This document shows positions 1 through 7,180 of a stretch of DNA of 64,000 nucleotides, one piece after another; position 1 is the first letter of the stretch, and every line of letters begins with the position of its first letter. The DNA lies in the NCBI GenBank assembly GCA_036521415.1, contig DATDHU010000154.1:1-64000 (forward strand). Direction: 5' to 3'. The notes under the pieces are model-generated. The model ran no database searches. It saw only the letters and a list, made by a program, of their open reading frames with translations, and was not told the DNA's origin. The stretch comes from DASXMT01 sp036521415 (GTDB lineage: Bacteria; Actinomycetota; Acidimicrobiia; Acidimicrobiales; RAAP-2). Made by a program: the position numbers and the translations under genes.

Positions 1-759
1 GCGGCCCGCCGTGTAGCCGCCGTCCACCGCGAGCGCCGCCCCGGTGACGAAGGAGGCGTCATCCGAGATGAGGAAGGCGGCGGCGGCGGCGATCTCGTCC
101 GCTCGCCCCAGGCGCCGGAGCGCGTGCTCCTCGATGAGTGCTGCTCTCGTCTGCTCCATACCCGGAAGGTCGAAGATCGCTTCGGCCATCGGGGTATCGA
201 CGAAGCCGGGACAGATGGCATTGACCCGGATGCCCCGGCCCCCGTAGTCGATGGCCATGTTCTTGGTCAGCAACACCACGCCGCCCTTGGAGGCGTTGTA
301 GGAACTCCCACCGGCGGTGCCCTCCAGGCCCTCGATGCTGGCCACGGTGACGACGGACCCACGCGACCCCCCGACGGCGGGCTGCTGGAGCATCTGCCCG
401 ATGACGTGCTTGGCCATCAGAAACGTTCCCGTCAGGTTGACGGAGATGATCCGTTGCCACTCGTCCTGCCCGAGCGAGTGCACCGGTCCCCCGCCAGCTA
501 CTCCGGCCGCGTTCACCATGCCGTCGATCCGCCCCAGGCCGGTGACCGTTGTCGTGACCAGCTTGACCACCGAGGGCTCGTCTCCCACGTCCACGTGGTG
601 GAACGACCACGACCTGCCCAACGAGGGCTCCGGGGCCCGCTCAGCCAGGTCGGCGCCCACCACCGTCGCCCCCTCCTCCAACAGCCGCAGCGCACAGGCC
701 CGGCCAATTCCCGAAGCCGCCCCCGTCACGATTACTACCTTTTTCGTCAGACCCCGCAT
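1..759 (-). CDS. SDR family oxidoreductase, C-terminus beyond window edge
   Basis: The frame is open from an ATG at 759 down to base 1, so the last few residues lie outside the window. The N-terminus carries the Rossmann glycine motif TGAASGIGRA. Further along are the NAAG-type motif NAAGVAGG, an active-site serine region, YNASKGG (the Tyr-x-x-x-Lys catalytic pair) and the usual closing motif SFVTGAALAVDGG. This is a classical NAD(P)-dependent short-chain dehydrogenase/reductase of about 255 residues. The substrate cannot be read from the sequence. It diverges from the TetR gene at 936, with about 175 bp between them, so the TetR protein may control both directions. Family assignment is secure; the specific reaction is unknown. 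Confidence 0.9.
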   Translation of the reverse strand, partial: MRGLTKKVVIVTGAASGIGRACALRLLEEGATVVGADLAERAPEPSLGRSWSFHHVDVGDEPSVVKLVTTTVTGLGRIDGMVNAAGVAGGGPVHSLGQDEWQRIISVNLTGTFLMAKHVIGQMLQQPAVGGSRGSVVTVASIEGLEGTAGGSSYNASKGGVVLLTKNMAIDYGGRGIRVNAICPGFVDTPMAEAIFDLPGMEQTRAALIEEHALRRLGRADEIAAAAAFLISDDASFVTGAALAVDGGYTAGR

Positions 760-830
760 GTGTTCTCCCCGTATCCCGCTGGCGGATCCTGCTCGACCCG
801 CTTCTCGACCCGCCTTCTCTACATCTGATA

Positions 831-851
831 GTTACTGTACAATTGCATAAC
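831..851. promoter_or_regulatory. AT-rich imperfect inverted repeat, possible TetR operator
   Basis: In the divergent gap between the SDR and the TetR gene, GTTA at 831-834 and TAAC at 848-851 flank an AT-rich core that contains TGTACA and CAATTG. It is the only AT-rich patch in the gap. The arms are short and the dyad is imperfect, so the operator role is an inference from position. Confidence 0.35.
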
Positions 852-935
852 CTTTACATCCACAAGGAAGACCTACTCACGAACAACCGGCTGAGGCCAG
901 CGGACACCGGGGCCAGCCGCACCGATGGGCGAACC

Positions 936-1616
936 ATGACCCCATACGCTGAAGAACAGGTGCAGTCCGCATGGTCGGCAGTCGATGTCCCGGTCGACAC
1001 CACCGTCGGCATCCAGGCGACGACCGAGGAACGCATCCTGGCCGCCGCCGAGCAGTGCGTCACTCGGCTGGGCATCCGCCGCACCTCCATGACGGACGTG
1101 GCCGCCCAAGCCGGTGTCTCCCGGGGAGCGGTCTACTTCTACTTCAGTGACAAGGCGAACTTGGTCGACGCGGTGATGGCCCGTATAGCCGGCCACTTCG
1201 TGGCCAGTAGCGAGCAAGCCGTGCGATCCCGGGCCACATTGGCCGAACAGGTTGCCGAAGCGGCCGTCTTCATCCGGAGGTCGGCCGGGGAACGTGTGCC
1301 CATGCGCCAGCTCCCCGCCGATGGCGAGAGGCTCCTGGCCACTTTGCTGACGGCGAGCAGCAGACACCTGACCGACGAGTGGGTGGACTTCTGGCTCCCG
1401 TTCCTGCACGACGCCGAGTGCCGGGGCGAGATCCGCTCCGGGATCGACCACCGAGAAGCAGGCGAGTGGATCGTCCGTCTGCTCATGTCTTTCGCGGTGG
1501 TGCCGGCAGTGACCTTCGACGCCGACGATCTCGAGTCGGTGAGGAGATTCGTCCGAACGTATGCGGTTGCCGGCTTCGCCGGGGATCCGCCAGACCGGAA
1601 GGGACCAATGCCATGA
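936..1616 (+). CDS. TetR family transcriptional regulator
   Basis: A TetR-type helix-turn-helix runs over about residues 30-75 (ILAAAEQCVTRLGIRRTSM, then VAAQAGVSRGAVYFYFSDK), followed by a divergent all-helical ligand domain. I chose the ATG at 936. Upstream in-frame codons reach 843 but would add about 30 residues with no TetR character and would run into the AT-rich repeat. The stop overlaps the start of the next gene by 4 bp (ATGA), so the regulator and the luciferase-like monooxygenase are co-transcribed and translationally coupled. It probably responds to a substrate of its operon partner or of the divergent SDR. The ligand is unknown. Confidence 0.88.
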   Translation: MTPYAEEQVQSAWSAVDVPVDTTVGIQATTEERILAAAEQCVTRLGIRRTSMTDVAAQAGVSRGAVYFYFSDKANLVDAVMARIAGHFVASSEQAVRSRATLAEQVAEAAVFIRRSAGERVPMRQLPADGERLLATLLTASSRHLTDEWVDFWLPFLHDAECRGEIRSGIDHREAGEWIVRLLMSFAVVPAVTFDADDLESVRRFVRTYAVAGFAGDPPDRKGPMP

Positions 1617-2719
1617 AGTTCGCACTTTTTTACGAGATACCGGTACCTCGGCCCTGGGAGCTGAACAGCGAGCTCACCGCCTACCAGAACACGCTGGCAG
1701 AGGCGGTGGCGGGCGACAAGGCCGGATGGGATGCGTTCTGGACGGTCGAGCACCACTTCCTCGAGGAGTACTCCCACTGTTCCAACCCCGAGGTGCTCTA
1801 CGGCGCCATTGCCGGGCTGACCGAACGAATCCGGTTGGGATACGGGGTCCGGTTGATGCCCAAGCCCTACAACCACCCGGTTCGCACGGCCGAGTCGGTT
1901 GCCGTGCTCGATCTGATTTCGAACGGACGCGTCGACTTCGGGACGGGCCGATCGGCCACCCGCGCCGAGCTCGAGGGATTCGGGCTCGATCCGGCAGAAA
2001 CCCGCGACATGTGGCGCGAGGCGATCGAGCACGTCGTCGGTTGCTGGACCAACGAGGAGTACGAGTTCGCCGGCACCCATTGGCAGATGCCCAAGCGCCG
2101 GGTGCAGCCCAAGCCGCTCCAGCAGCCCCATCCGCCCATCTGGGGGGCGACGACCAGCGAGGACGGCCACCGGCAGGTGGGCGAGCTGGGCCTGGGTCTG
2201 TGCTCGTTCGCCGTCGGGGTCTCACCCGATGAGGTCAAGAAGAAGGTGGACATCTACCGGGCCGCCTCGGCCGCCTGCACCAAGCCCCTGGGGTCCTACG
2301 TGCACAACGAAGCCGCCACTTTCACCATGGCCCTCTGCTCTCCGGACCGTGACCGGGCCATCGAGCTCGCCCGGGAGTCCTTCGAGTGGTACCCGAAGAC
2401 CGGTGCCCGCCAGATCGCCACGGTCACCGACTGGATGGCGGAACGGCAGCAGTCCCTCGGCTCCTACTCCTACGCGGCAGACATGAAGTCGCATGCAGAC
2501 GACGGTTCGCTGGACCTTCTCAGCCTCGAGTACCTGATCGCTACCGACGCCTGCGTGCTGGGCACGCCCGACGAATGCCTCGAAGCCTGCCGCAAGTACG
2601 AGGCAGCCGGCATCGACTTGTTGCTCTGCCTGGTCAATCCGTACAAGATCCCCCATGAGGCGGTGATGGAGACCATCGAGCTGATGGGCACCTACGTGCT
2701 CCCGAAGTTCCGGGACTGA
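1613..2719 (+). CDS. LLM class flavin-dependent monooxygenase
   Basis: A 368-residue TIM-barrel protein of the bacterial luciferase-like family, which uses FMN or F420 supplied by a reductase. Typical motifs are WTVEHHF near residue 43, the IRLGYGVRLMP strand, HPVRTAESVAVLD, GRVDFGTGRS and the PPIWGAT segment. Its ATG overlaps the TetR stop by 4 bp. The length fits the alkanal-monooxygenase-like subgroup that acts on alkanes, ketones or xenobiotics, but the substrate cannot be deduced. The partner SDR across the promoter and the linked TetR suggest an inducible catabolic module. Confidence 0.88.
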   Translation: MKFALFYEIPVPRPWELNSELTAYQNTLAEAVAGDKAGWDAFWTVEHHFLEEYSHCSNPEVLYGAIAGLTERIRLGYGVRLMPKPYNHPVRTAESVAVLDLISNGRVDFGTGRSATRAELEGFGLDPAETRDMWREAIEHVVGCWTNEEYEFAGTHWQMPKRRVQPKPLQQPHPPIWGATTSEDGHRQVGELGLGLCSFAVGVSPDEVKKKVDIYRAASAACTKPLGSYVHNEAATFTMALCSPDRDRAIELARESFEWYPKTGARQIATVTDWMAERQQSLGSYSYAADMKSHADDGSLDLLSLEYLIATDACVLGTPDECLEACRKYEAAGIDLLLCLVNPYKIPHEAVMETIELMGTYVLPKFRD

Positions 2720-2788
2720 GCGCTCCGGGGCGACGCGCCACGAACAGGGGCCGGCGCCACGGAGGTACCCCCACACCCCTCTCGGCAA

Positions 2789-2794
2789 TATCCT
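2789..2794 (+). promoter_or_regulatory. -10 box for a leaderless start
   Basis: TATCCT ends 6 bases before the ATG at 2801, so transcription would begin at or next to the start codon. No Shine-Dalgarno sequence is present. The inference rests on spacing only. Confidence 0.5.
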
Positions 2795-2800
2795 GCAGGC

Positions 2801-3052
2801 ATGTACTTGTTCTCGGTGTTCCTGGGCGGGCCCATCGCCGCCGGTCGGATGGGTGAGGACCACGAGGTGGTCTTCGTCGTCGCTTCCGGGCCCGAGGAAG
2901 CCAAGGGCTTGGCCCGATCGAAGTGGCGGGGCAAGGGCAGGGCCCACATCGACGCCGTGCAGCGCATCGACCAGGTCGACGGGTACCGGCTCACGCTCAC
3001 GCCGAATACGGGTGAGGACGGCGACCGGACCGAGCTCGAGGACTGTAACTGA
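2801..3052 (+). CDS. DUF1543-like small protein
   Basis: An 83-residue protein. The opening MYLFSVFLGG, the middle VVFVVAS and the HIDAVQRIDQVDGYRL segment match the DUF1543 pattern as I remember it: a short alpha/beta domain of unknown function. It stands alone behind a -10 box that predicts a leaderless message. A 66-bp gap separates it from the next small gene, which has its own -10 box. No catalytic residues can be proposed. Confidence 0.75.
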   Translation: MYLFSVFLGGPIAAGRMGEDHEVVFVVASGPEEAKGLARSKWRGKGRAHIDAVQRIDQVDGYRLTLTPNTGEDGDRTELEDCN

Positions 3053-3106
3053 CTCCGAGCCCTCCCGGTTGATCCCGGGCCTCCCGGCCATCGAGCGCGG
3101 GCGCCC

Positions 3107-3112
3107 TACAAT
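3107..3112 (+). promoter_or_regulatory. -10 box for a leaderless start
   Basis: TACAAT lies 6 bases before the GTG at 3119, and no ribosome-binding site is visible. The geometry is the same as at 2789-2794. Confidence 0.5.
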
Positions 3113-3118
3113 CGGACC

Positions 3119-3430
3119 GTGGAGATACCGATCGCCTGCACGCTCGAAGCCGGCGCCGCCCAGCAGCGAGTCGACCGCTGGCGCCAGGTTCTCTCCGTGG
3201 CCGTGGCTCGGACCGAGCGGGTGACACCGGGCCGTCTCTCCTGTGGGCTGAAGGCGGATATGGCCGACCTGCAGGCGCTCGTGTCCTTGGCCCAGGAGGA
3301 GAAGGCCTGTTGCCCGTTCTTCAGCTTCTCCCTCGAGATCGAGGCCGACAGCGTCGCCCTGGTGGTCGAAGTCCCCGACGACGCCGTCACCGTTCTCGAC
3401 CAGTTCGCCGCGCTCACCGGCCCGGCCTGA
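3119..3430 (+). CDS. Small conserved protein with a CCPFF motif
   Basis: A 103-residue soluble protein starting at GTG, judged from the -10 box 6 bases upstream. The central segment EEKACCPFFSF has a vicinal cysteine pair followed by aromatic residues, then an alternating beta pattern. I recall similar small proteins with a C-C-x-F-F signature near metal-response genes, and an arsenic locus begins 500 bp downstream. A thiol or metal-related role is therefore possible but not shown. No enzyme motif is visible. Confidence 0.65.
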   Translation: MEIPIACTLEAGAAQQRVDRWRQVLSVAVARTERVTPGRLSCGLKADMADLQALVSLAQEEKACCPFFSFSLEIEADSVALVVEVPDDAVTVLDQFAALTGPA

Positions 3431-3646
3431 CCTGCCGGTGGCAGTCATCGTCCAGGGCATTTGTGCCCGTGACCCGGGCCTTCGGGGCGGTCGAGGCCGT
3501 GTGGACGTTGGTGGCCTTTGTCCCTATGGCCAGATCCCACCGTCGGTCGCCACGCCGACAGGGACAGGAATTCGTATGACGAATGGAGCACCCGTCACCC
3601 GGGTACGCTCATGGCGACCAGTACTCATCCGGGGAGGGGAAGGCTC

Positions 3647-3961
3647 ATGCCTGAAGCGTTCGACGCAGTGGATGGGACGGTGGGCGATGCCGGTACCGAC
3701 GAGAGCGGCTTCACCGACGAGGAGCTGACCACACTGGCGCTGTCGGCCGAGCCCGGCACCCCATTCGATCGGGATGCAGTCCCGCTCGCCGTGTACCTGG
3801 GGCAGGCTCCCGGGCTCCTCCCCGAGTGGTACATGCCCTCGACGATGGCGCGGGCCCGGACGCGGTGGCGCCTCCCCGTGGTGATGACCATCGTCGGCGC
3901 CTTTCTCATTATCGAGGCGTTGGGATTGTGCAGCACCTACGGGACGCTCGGCCTGGCCTGA
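3647..3961 (+). CDS. Hypothetical protein with one C-terminal membrane segment
   Basis: I selected the ATG at 3647 because a strong purine-rich ribosome-binding site (GGGGAGGGGA) precedes it. An in-frame ATG at 3611 has none. The 104-residue protein is acidic over its first 60 residues and contains one hydrophobic helix (about residues 76-96, WRLPVVMTIVGAFLIIEALG). It looks like a single-pass membrane protein with a cytoplasmic acidic domain. Its 3' end overlaps the convergent FAD oxidoreductase gene by 25 bp. No family recognised. Confidence 0.55.
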   Translation: MPEAFDAVDGTVGDAGTDESGFTDEELTTLALSAEPGTPFDRDAVPLAVYLGQAPGLLPEWYMPSTMARARTRWRLPVVMTIVGAFLIIEALGLCSTYGTLGLA

Positions 3962-5349
3962 GCCGTGGCCCGCACCCAGGCCTGAGCGCCCATCTGCACC
4001 GCGTCCCACGGGCTCCCAAAGGGCGGCGCGTAGGACAAGTCCAGGTCGCTCATTTCGTCCACGGTCATCGAGTGGAAGATGGCGGTTGCTGCGATGTCGA
4101 TGCGCTTGGCCACCTCGGCGTGCCGATGCCCGAACAGTTGGACGCCGAGGAGTCGCCCTGACCGACGGTCGCCGGTGACGCGCATGGTGATCCGGTGGCT
4201 CCCGGGATAGTAGGCCTTGTGGTCGTCGCCTTCGAACTCGACCGTGATCGGGTCGAAGCCCGCCGACCGGGCCTCGGGGTCTCGCAGCCCGGTCCGGGCA
4301 ACGGCCTGGTCGAAGACCTTGACCACCTGGGTGCCGACACTGCCGGCGAACTCCGCTGCACCGCCCAGGGCATTCTCGGCGGCGACGCGCCCCTGCTTGT
4401 GTGCCGTGGTGCCAAGCGGGAGATACGTCTGGCCGAGCAGCCGATGATGGGTGACGACGCAGTCACCGGCGGCGAACAGGCTGGGCCGATTGGTACGCAT
4501 CCCCCGGTCGACGACGATCGCCCGGCTGGCCCCGAGGGCAACGCCTGCCGTCTCGGCCAGGACGGTATCCGGTCGGACGCCTACAACCACGAGGACGAGG
4601 TCGGCGACCATCGTCGCCTCGCTGCCATCGGCGTGCATGCCGCCAACTACGAGTCGCCCGGTGGACCCCTGGGGGGCCCGGGACACCGAGCGGACCGTGG
4701 TCCCACAGCGCACGTCGACGCCGTGCTCGGTCAGCTCGGCGTGGACGAATGCCCCGAGATGCGGGTCGACGGTAGGCAGGACCTCGGGGAGTGCTTCGAC
4801 CTGGGTGACCGAGAGGCCCCGGGCCACCAGGGCCTCAGCCATCTCCAGGCCGATGTAGCCCGCCCCCACGATCAACGCGCTGGCTGGAGCCGTTTCCTCC
4901 ACGGTGGCCATGAGGGCGAAGGTATCGCCCATCGAGTGGAGCATGTGCACTCCATCTGACCCATCGAGGGCATCGGGACCGAACAGGCCGGCGATGCGGG
5001 GCCGGACGGGAACAGCACCGGTGCCGACGACCAGGGCGTCGTAGGTAAGCGCGTGCTCGGTGCCCTCGAGGTCGGTGACGAGTACCTTGTCGGTAGCGGG
5101 GTCGATCATCGTCGCTCTGGTGTCCAGCCTCAGGTTCATGCCGGTGGCCTCGAGGTCGGCCAGGGTCCGATGGGCCAGGTTCTCCCAGTGGGTGACCTCG
5201 CCGGACACGTAATAGGGAATGCCGCAGATGGAGAAATTGGGGAAGGAGTCGGCGACCACGACGGTGACATCGGTGCCGGGATCGAGCTCACGGGCTCGCA
5301 CGGCGGCACTGATCCCGGCATCACTGCCTCCGACGACGACGAGCTGCAT
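3937..5349 (-). CDS. FAD-dependent CoA-disulfide reductase/NADH oxidase-like protein
   Basis: A 470-residue pyridine nucleotide-disulfide oxidoreductase. The FAD-binding motif VVVGGSDAGISAA is at the N-terminus. The single redox-active cysteine is in FSICGIPYYVSG near residue 42, as in CoA-disulfide reductases. The NAD(P)-binding motif VGAGYIGLEMAE lies near residue 160, followed by LFAAGDCV and a C-terminal dimerisation domain. It is the last gene behind arsI and the aquaporin (29-bp gap), so it probably supplies reducing power to arsenic detoxification, for example by keeping a thiol pool reduced. That role is an inference from position. It could also be a general thiol-redox enzyme. Confidence 0.87.
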   Translation of the reverse strand: MQLVVVGGSDAGISAAVRARELDPGTDVTVVVADSFPNFSICGIPYYVSGEVTHWENLAHRTLADLEATGMNLRLDTRATMIDPATDKVLVTDLEGTEHALTYDALVVGTGAVPVRPRIAGLFGPDALDGSDGVHMLHSMGDTFALMATVEETAPASALIVGAGYIGLEMAEALVARGLSVTQVEALPEVLPTVDPHLGAFVHAELTEHGVDVRCGTTVRSVSRAPQGSTGRLVVGGMHADGSEATMVADLVLVVVGVRPDTVLAETAGVALGASRAIVVDRGMRTNRPSLFAAGDCVVTHHRLLGQTYLPLGTTAHKQGRVAAENALGGAAEFAGSVGTQVVKVFDQAVARTGLRDPEARSAGFDPITVEFEGDDHKAYYPGSHRITMRVTGDRRSGRLLGVQLFGHRHAEVAKRIDIAATAIFHSMTVDEMSDLDLSYAPPFGSPWDAVQMGAQAWVRATAQARPSVP

Positions 5350-5367
5350 TGCCTATCCCTTCTCGGG

Positions 5368-5412
5368 TCACGATGGGTTCACGTCGCGATGGGTGGGGTC
5401 GCGATGGGTGGG
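5368..5412. repeat. 15-bp direct repeats at the 3' end of the aquaporin gene
   Basis: The unit GTCGCGATGGGTGGG occurs exactly at 5383-5397 and 5398-5412, with a degenerate third copy upstream at about 5368-5382 covering the stop codon. In the protein it encodes the repeated tail PPIATPPIAT. Confidence 0.7.
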
Positions 5413-6221
5413 AGCTCTGCATCGAACCGGCCGGGTTCGTCGCCCCCCGGTGCGTTGCCCGCCGGCCGGTCGCCCGGATCACCGCCGGCCACCGCCGCCT
5501 CGCCACGGTCGGAGACATGGTGGGGGAAGACGATGTCTGAAGCATCGGCCGGGGTGACATCGGGGTAGAGCGTCTTGATGACGAGGATGGCCGCCACGGC
5601 TCCTACCACTTGGGCGCCGATGAAGACGGGTGCGGACGACGGAGCAATGCCGGCAAACGTATTGGAGAACATGCGACCAACCGTGATGGCCGGGTTGGCA
5701 AAGCTGGTGGAGCTGGTGAAGAAGTACGCGGCCCCGATATAGGCCCCCACTGCGGCCGGTGCGCTCCTGCTGCGACCGGAGCGAGCGAGGGCGAAGATCA
5801 CGAGGAGCAAGCCCAGGGTGGCGACGATCTCCGAGAGGAAGTGCGGACCGGTGGCCCGGTGGTGGGTCGAGATGCTGACGGCCGCCTTGGCGAACATGAT
5901 GTTGGCCACCACCGCACCGCCGACGCACCCTGCCACCTGGGCCGGTAGGTAGGCCGCGGCGTCCGGCCAGGCCAGTCCGCCGAAGGCGGCGTCGACGAAG
6001 GAGACCACCGGGTTGAAGTGGGCCCCGGACACGCCGCCGAACATCAAGATGACTGCGAACAACCCGGCCGCAGTGGCAGCGGCGTTCTCGAAGAGCTGGA
6101 GTCCGACGTTCCCGGGCGAGAGCTGTTGGGCGGCGATCCCCGAGCCGATCACGATGGCGGCCAGGAACGCACTGCCCAGAAACTCGGCCACCAGGCGACG
6201 CCACAGGGCCGGCTCCTGCAT
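5379..6221 (-). CDS. MIP-family aquaporin of the arsenic locus
   Basis: A membrane channel with six hydrophobic spans and the two half-helix boxes of the MIP fold. The first is NPV (HFNPVVS), the second the normal NPA (FANPAITVGR). I start at the ATG at 6221, 45 bp after the arsI stop; a longer frame to 6323 would run into arsI. The last 60 residues are low-complexity and end in a repeat. In Sinorhizobium an aquaglyceroporin (AqpS) in the ars operon releases arsenite down its gradient. No arsB, acr3 or other arsenite pump is seen here, so the channel may provide the exit route. The NPV variant may alter selectivity. Confidence 0.85.
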   Translation of the reverse strand: MQEPALWRRLVAEFLGSAFLAAIVIGSGIAAQQLSPGNVGLQLFENAAATAAGLFAVILMFGGVSGAHFNPVVSFVDAAFGGLAWPDAAAYLPAQVAGCVGGAVVANIMFAKAAVSISTHHRATGPHFLSEIVATLGLLLVIFALARSGRSRSAPAAVGAYIGAAYFFTSSTSFANPAITVGRMFSNTFAGIAPSSAPVFIGAQVVGAVAAILVIKTLYPDVTPADASDIVFPHHVSDRGEAAVAGGDPGDRPAGNAPGGDEPGRFDAELPPIATPPIAT

Positions 6222-6265
6222 CGGTCGCAGCCTGATTCCCTCGTCTCCTGCTCTCTGCCCGTTGC

Positions 6266-6736
6266 TCAGCAGCAGGACGAAGCGGGCCCGGTGGCGGCGA
6301 GATCTGGCCGGGAGGCACAGCACGCGGCACCGCTTGGTTCGGCCGTCCGCAGCTCCCCGGCCGGCATCTCGGCGTCGGAGAGCACGGTATAGATCTCCCA
6401 GGGATCACCGCCGGGGCCATCCACCCACACCTTGTCCTGGACGGCGAAACAGCAGGTCACCTGGTCCTCGGTCGCCGTGGGCAGTTCCACTGCGGTGAGC
6501 CGGGCCTGCGCCGCGGCCACCTCGGCCGACGATGCCACCTCGACACCGAGGTGATTGAGGGAACCGGGCGCCTGCGTTGCGTCTTCGATGAGGACCAGCT
6601 TGAGCGGAGGGTCGGTGATGGCGAAGTTGGCATAGCCGGGGTGGATCTTGGCCGGTCCGGTGGCAAACAGCTTCGAATAGAACTCGACGGCCTCGTCGAG
6701 GTCGGAGACGTTGAGGGCCAGTTGCACTCGGGACAT
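6266..6736 (-). CDS. arsI: ArsI, C-As lyase (vicinal oxygen chelate dioxygenase)
   Basis: A 156-residue glyoxalase-fold protein. The N-terminus SRVQLALNVSDLDEAVEFYS has the first metal-ligand region, and HLGVEV carries a conserved histidine. The diagnostic segment VTCCFAVQDKVWV has the vicinal cysteines that bind trivalent organoarsenicals in ArsI. The family cleaves the carbon-arsenic bond of methylarsenite and aromatic arsenicals, using Fe(II) and oxygen. The related CadI name is sometimes used for these proteins. A tail of about 30 residues adds two more CC pairs. The ATG at 6736 has an AGGAG site 6 bases away; longer in-frame starts lie inside the operator. It diverges from arsR and is followed by the aquaporin. 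Confidence 0.9.
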   Translation of the reverse strand: MSRVQLALNVSDLDEAVEFYSKLFATGPAKIHPGYANFAITDPPLKLVLIEDATQAPGSLNHLGVEVASSAEVAAAQARLTAVELPTATEDQVTCCFAVQDKVWVDGPGGDPWEIYTVLSDAEMPAGELRTAEPSGAACCASRPDLAATGPASSCC

Positions 6737-6813
6737 GGAACGCTCCTGTAGATTGATGGTCATCGATTGGTCAGTTTGGCCGATAGATTGATGACTGTCA
6801 ATAGGAGAGCCCC
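6737..6813. promoter_or_regulatory. Divergent arsR/arsI promoter with two ArsR-like operators
   Basis: The 77-bp gap carries the direct repeat TAGATTGATG at 6749-6758 and 6784-6793. Each copy starts a dyad. The first is ATTGATG, a two-base centre, then CATCGAT (6 of 7 bases paired). The second is ATTGA with TCAAT (6788-6803). AT-rich ATTGAT half-sites are typical of ArsR-family operators. One site faces each gene, which fits autoregulation plus control of arsI. The arsR ribosome-binding site AGGAGA is at 6803-6808. Confidence 0.7.
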
Positions 6814-7167
6814 ATGGCCGCAGGGACATCCACCCGGCTTGCCGTTACCCCCATCGACGAGCCGTGCTGCGCACCGCTGACCGCCGCGCCCCTCTCGGAA
6901 TCGGATGCCGAGGGCCTCGCCCCCGTGCTCGCCGCCCTCGGCGACCCGACCCGGCTGCGGCTGCTGTCCCTCGTCGCGTCCGAGAACGAGGTGTGCAGCT
7001 GCAACCTGGAGGCACCGCTCGGACGGTCACAGCCGACCGTCTCGCATCACACCCGCGTCCTGGCCGAGGCCGGGCTCATCGTCGGTGAGAAGCGGGGGCG
7101 GTGGATGTGGTGGAAGGTGGTGCCCGACCGCCTGGCCACCGTCCGGCGACTGCTGGGCGGTCGTTGA
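6814..7167 (+). CDS. arsR: ArsR family arsenic-responsive repressor
   Basis: A 117-residue winged-helix repressor. The helix-turn-helix is in SQPTVSHHTRVLAEAGLI, with the LGDPTRLRLLSLV helix before it. Candidate metalloid thiols are an N-terminal vicinal pair (PCCAPL, residues 18-19) and a CxC in EVCSCNLE. This arrangement resembles actinobacterial ArsR proteins, where an N-terminal Cys pair and a third Cys coordinate As(III). It probably represses itself and the divergent arsI-aquaporin-oxidoreductase unit through the repeats at 6749-6803. Confidence 0.92.
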   Translation: MAAGTSTRLAVTPIDEPCCAPLTAAPLSESDAEGLAPVLAALGDPTRLRLLSLVASENEVCSCNLEAPLGRSQPTVSHHTRVLAEAGLIVGEKRGRWMWWKVVPDRLATVRRLLGGR

Positions 7168-7180
7168 GCTGCACTCGGCA

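Noticed and set aside
2222..3460. A 412-residue minus-strand frame
   Set aside because: It is antisense to the monooxygenase and two small genes, has no protein-like pattern, and the plus-strand genes explain the sequence.
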